Below are positions 21,842-23,137 of a DNA stretch of 23,137 nt, one piece after another. The notes under the pieces are model-generated. The model was not told the DNA's origin. It saw nothing but the letters and a program-made list of their open reading frames with translations, and did no database searches. Location: IMG/VR virus record IMGVR_UViG_3300046388_000002, positions 1 through 23,137 of that record. The stretch is one strand, 5' to 3'. The number at the start of each line of letters is the position of its first letter. Position 1 is the stretch's first letter. Origin of the DNA: a virus. The translations under genes were made by a program, and so were the position numbers.

Positions 21842-22600
21842 TTATTCTCCTTTTTTAGATTTTAAAGATTCTTTAAATGCAGACATGAACGCTGTCCAAT
21901 CAAGATCCAAGGGAGCATTCCCTAAATCAACTCGACTCTTGGCATCAAATGCTGCGGTGTATTTATGAAACAACTTACGCTTGCCGTATGACACAGCCCT
22001 GGTTGTTTCCTTGAAACCCTGTCCACTAGTACGAGTTGATACCTCGTAGTTTGCAAACAGGTTGAAGTCTACCCACTCACGTATCATTGCTGATACTTTC
22101 TTATGAGTAGCCATCTCCCAACGATCATAGGGCTCACGCTCTGGATCATTAAAAGTTCTTATGCCTACATGAGATAGTAAGATGATGTGCATCTTCTTCT
22201 TTTGTAGGGCATCAAACATTCTTAGTAGTCTACCGAATAACTCAGCAGATTCTGTAAAACCTTTTCCATATCCCATGGACTCAATAGATTTCTGACCATG
22301 AATCTGACATACCTTTTGCTGTACTAATTTCTCAGCCCAGTCAGTTGTATCAAAGACCACTGTCTTGTAGTCATGATCTTCTTCATACAAAGTTTTGATT
22401 TGTATTAGTATGTCGTCATAACTTTCACACAAAGGAAAGGATGCTGTATCTATATAGTTAGTACCAGCTTCTGTCTTAATAAAGATAGGATTAGGTGCTT
22501 GACTAGCAAAGGTAGTCTTACCTATGCCATCGGTACCAGATAGGTTTATCTTTATAGAAGGGATCTGTATTCCCGTAGTCACGCTATTCAATAGACTCAT
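21842..22600 (-). CDS. Sak4-like RecA-fold ATPase (recombinase)
   Basis: A 252-residue single-domain P-loop ATPase. Walker A is G22-T-D-G-I-G-K28-T29; Walker B is TVVFD84 followed by TTDWAE; IHILLSHVGIRTF carries the polar sensor strand, and an Arg-rich segment follows (YEVSTRTSGQGFKETTRAV). This is the phage AAA_24/Sak4 layout, a minimal RecA-like core that promotes strand annealing or exchange together with an SSB, and the SSB-like gene directly follows. The start is ATG 22600 because GGAGGT is eight bases upstream; the in-frame ATG at 22621 adds only seven residues with no ribosome-binding site. It overlaps the preceding small gene by 17 bases. Confidence 0.85.
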   Translation of the reverse strand: MSLLNSVTTGIQIPSIKINLSGTDGIGKTTFASQAPNPIFIKTEAGTNYIDTASFPLCESYDDILIQIKTLYEEDHDYKTVVFDTTDWAEKLVQQKVCQIHGQKSIESMGYGKGFTESAELFGRLLRMFDALQKKKMHIILLSHVGIRTFNDPEREPYDRWEMATHKKVSAMIREWVDFNLFANYEVSTRTSGQGFKETTRAVSYGKRKLFHKYTAAFDAKSRVDLGNAPLDLDWTAFMSAFKESLKSKKGE

Positions 22601-22784
22601 ACTTGTCGACCTCCAAATCATTCATAGAAATTAAACCTTGAGAAGTCATTTCATCTGCAACTGTTTCTACATCATCTATGATAGTTAATATTTTATTAAC
22701 CCAAGCAGAATGTAAACCAGGTGCTACCTCTCTTTTAATCGTATCTTTAATTTGCATTATGACTGCACTGTAATGTATGTTCAT
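22584..22784 (-). CDS. Small helical protein, unknown
   Basis: A 66-residue acidic protein (MQIKDTIKREVAPGLHSAWV, NKILTIIDDVETVADEM), probably two or three helices; family unknown. Purine-rich GAGGGGGTG precedes the ATG, which overlaps the preceding stop as ATGA. Its end overlaps the ATPase start by 17 bases, so the genes are probably co-translated. Confidence 0.58.
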   Translation of the reverse strand: MNIHYSAVIMQIKDTIKREVAPGLHSAWVNKILTIIDDVETVADEMTSQGLISMNDLEVDKYESIE

Positions 22785-22981
22785 TTTGACACCCCCTCTA
22801 TATGTCTTTTGTTATCTTGAAAATCAAAGTTTGTATGAAAAAGATATTTATCTGTAGAATTATTTTCCCAAACAGATACAAAATCTTCTGCACAATTAGG
22901 TGAGTGCTCAACATAAATAGTTAAGCTACCCGTTTCAATGTAAGTAGAATACTTACTTCGTTTATCTATTTTAATAGCCAT
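22781..22981 (-). CDS. Small beta-rich protein, unknown
   Basis: A 66-residue protein likely to be beta-rich (YSTYIETGSLTIYVEHSPN, then FVSVWENNSTDKYLFHTNFD); no family recognised. AAGGAG precedes the ATG at good spacing, and the start overlaps the upstream stop as TAATG. It lies at the head of the visible part of the recombination block. Confidence 0.58.
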   Translation of the reverse strand: MAIKIDKRSKYSTYIETGSLTIYVEHSPNCAEDFVSVWENNSTDKYLFHTNFDFQDNKRHIEGVSK

Positions 22982-23137
22982 TACTCAGCTCCTTTTAATG
23001 GATCAACGAACTGGATGTATGGTCGTTCATTAATCTTGGTTTGTAATCCTTCTTGAAACTTATCAAAGATGTCTTGATGATTTGCTTCTATCATTTTAGA
23101 TAGAGCAGCATCTTCTTTGTATACAGTTGTGAAAGGA
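22981..23137 (-). CDS. Partial gene at window edge, C-terminal 51 residues
   Basis: An open frame enters from the right edge and ends in TAA at 22983-22981, overlapping the next ATG as TAATG. The visible sequence (DAALSKMIEANHQDIFDKFQ, then NERPYIQFVDPLKGAE) is soluble and mostly helical. The start lies outside the window and the family is not recognisable from this piece. Its stop-start coupling to the next gene supports it being real. Confidence 0.6.
   Translation of the reverse strand, partial: PFTTVYKEDAALSKMIEANHQDIFDKFQEGLQTKINERPYIQFVDPLKGAE

Overview
This window is a stretch of a tailed-phage genome, most likely a podovirus-like phage of a marine, A+T-rich (streamlined, SAR11/SAR116-like) proteobacterial host. 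The phage call rests on a complete lysis cassette (holin-like protein, i-spanin/o-spanin pair, GH24 lysozyme), a P22 gp10-like tail/stabilisation protein, large virion proteins and a phage recombination module. The host guess rests only on base composition and the style of the virion proteins. No tRNA, integrase, insertion sequence or CRISPR array was seen.

Layout. (1) 3-4798, plus strand: an accessory cassette of CsgF, CsgG, a curlin-like secreted protein, a FecR-domain secreted protein and a CHASE2-class III nucleotidyl cyclase. (2) 4807-6124: lysis genes, coupled to the cassette with no gap. (3) 6126-17247: gp10-like protein, a small protein, a Gly-Gly-motif protein, a heptad-repeat protein ending in an S74 self-chaperone, a Lys-rich protein and a 1291-residue probable internal/ejection protein. 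A likely promoter sits at 8348-8376. (4) 17249-17578: a DUF1064 PD-(D/E)XK-like protein ends the rightward block. (5) 17575-23137, minus strand: a convergent replication/recombination block. In its own direction of transcription (right to left) it holds a partial gene, two small genes, a Sak4-like ATPase, a DUF669 SSB-like protein, a 112-bp gap with three inverted repeats, two small genes, an SF2 helicase with a zinc ribbon, two tandem paralogous small genes and a Cas4/RecB-like nuclease.

How it may work. The first five genes look like a complete signalling-and-secretion unit: CsgG/CsgF make an outer-membrane channel, the curlin-like protein is the likely cargo, the FecR protein (which itself ends in a curlin-like strand) may be a periplasmic or surface partner, and the CHASE2 cyclase could turn periplasmic events into cytoplasmic cAMP. 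Being fused to the lysis and virion operon, it is probably expressed late. The joint function is inference; the individual families are read directly from motifs.

A second unusual feature is gene packing. Four downstream genes (csgG, curlin-like, FecR, o-spanin) begin inside the preceding gene, always in the +1 frame, and each overlap is about as long as the downstream signal peptide. Six other plus-strand junctions are TAATG stop-start overlaps. The only noncoding gaps of note are 8327-8382 and 21228-21339; no gap reaches 300 bases.
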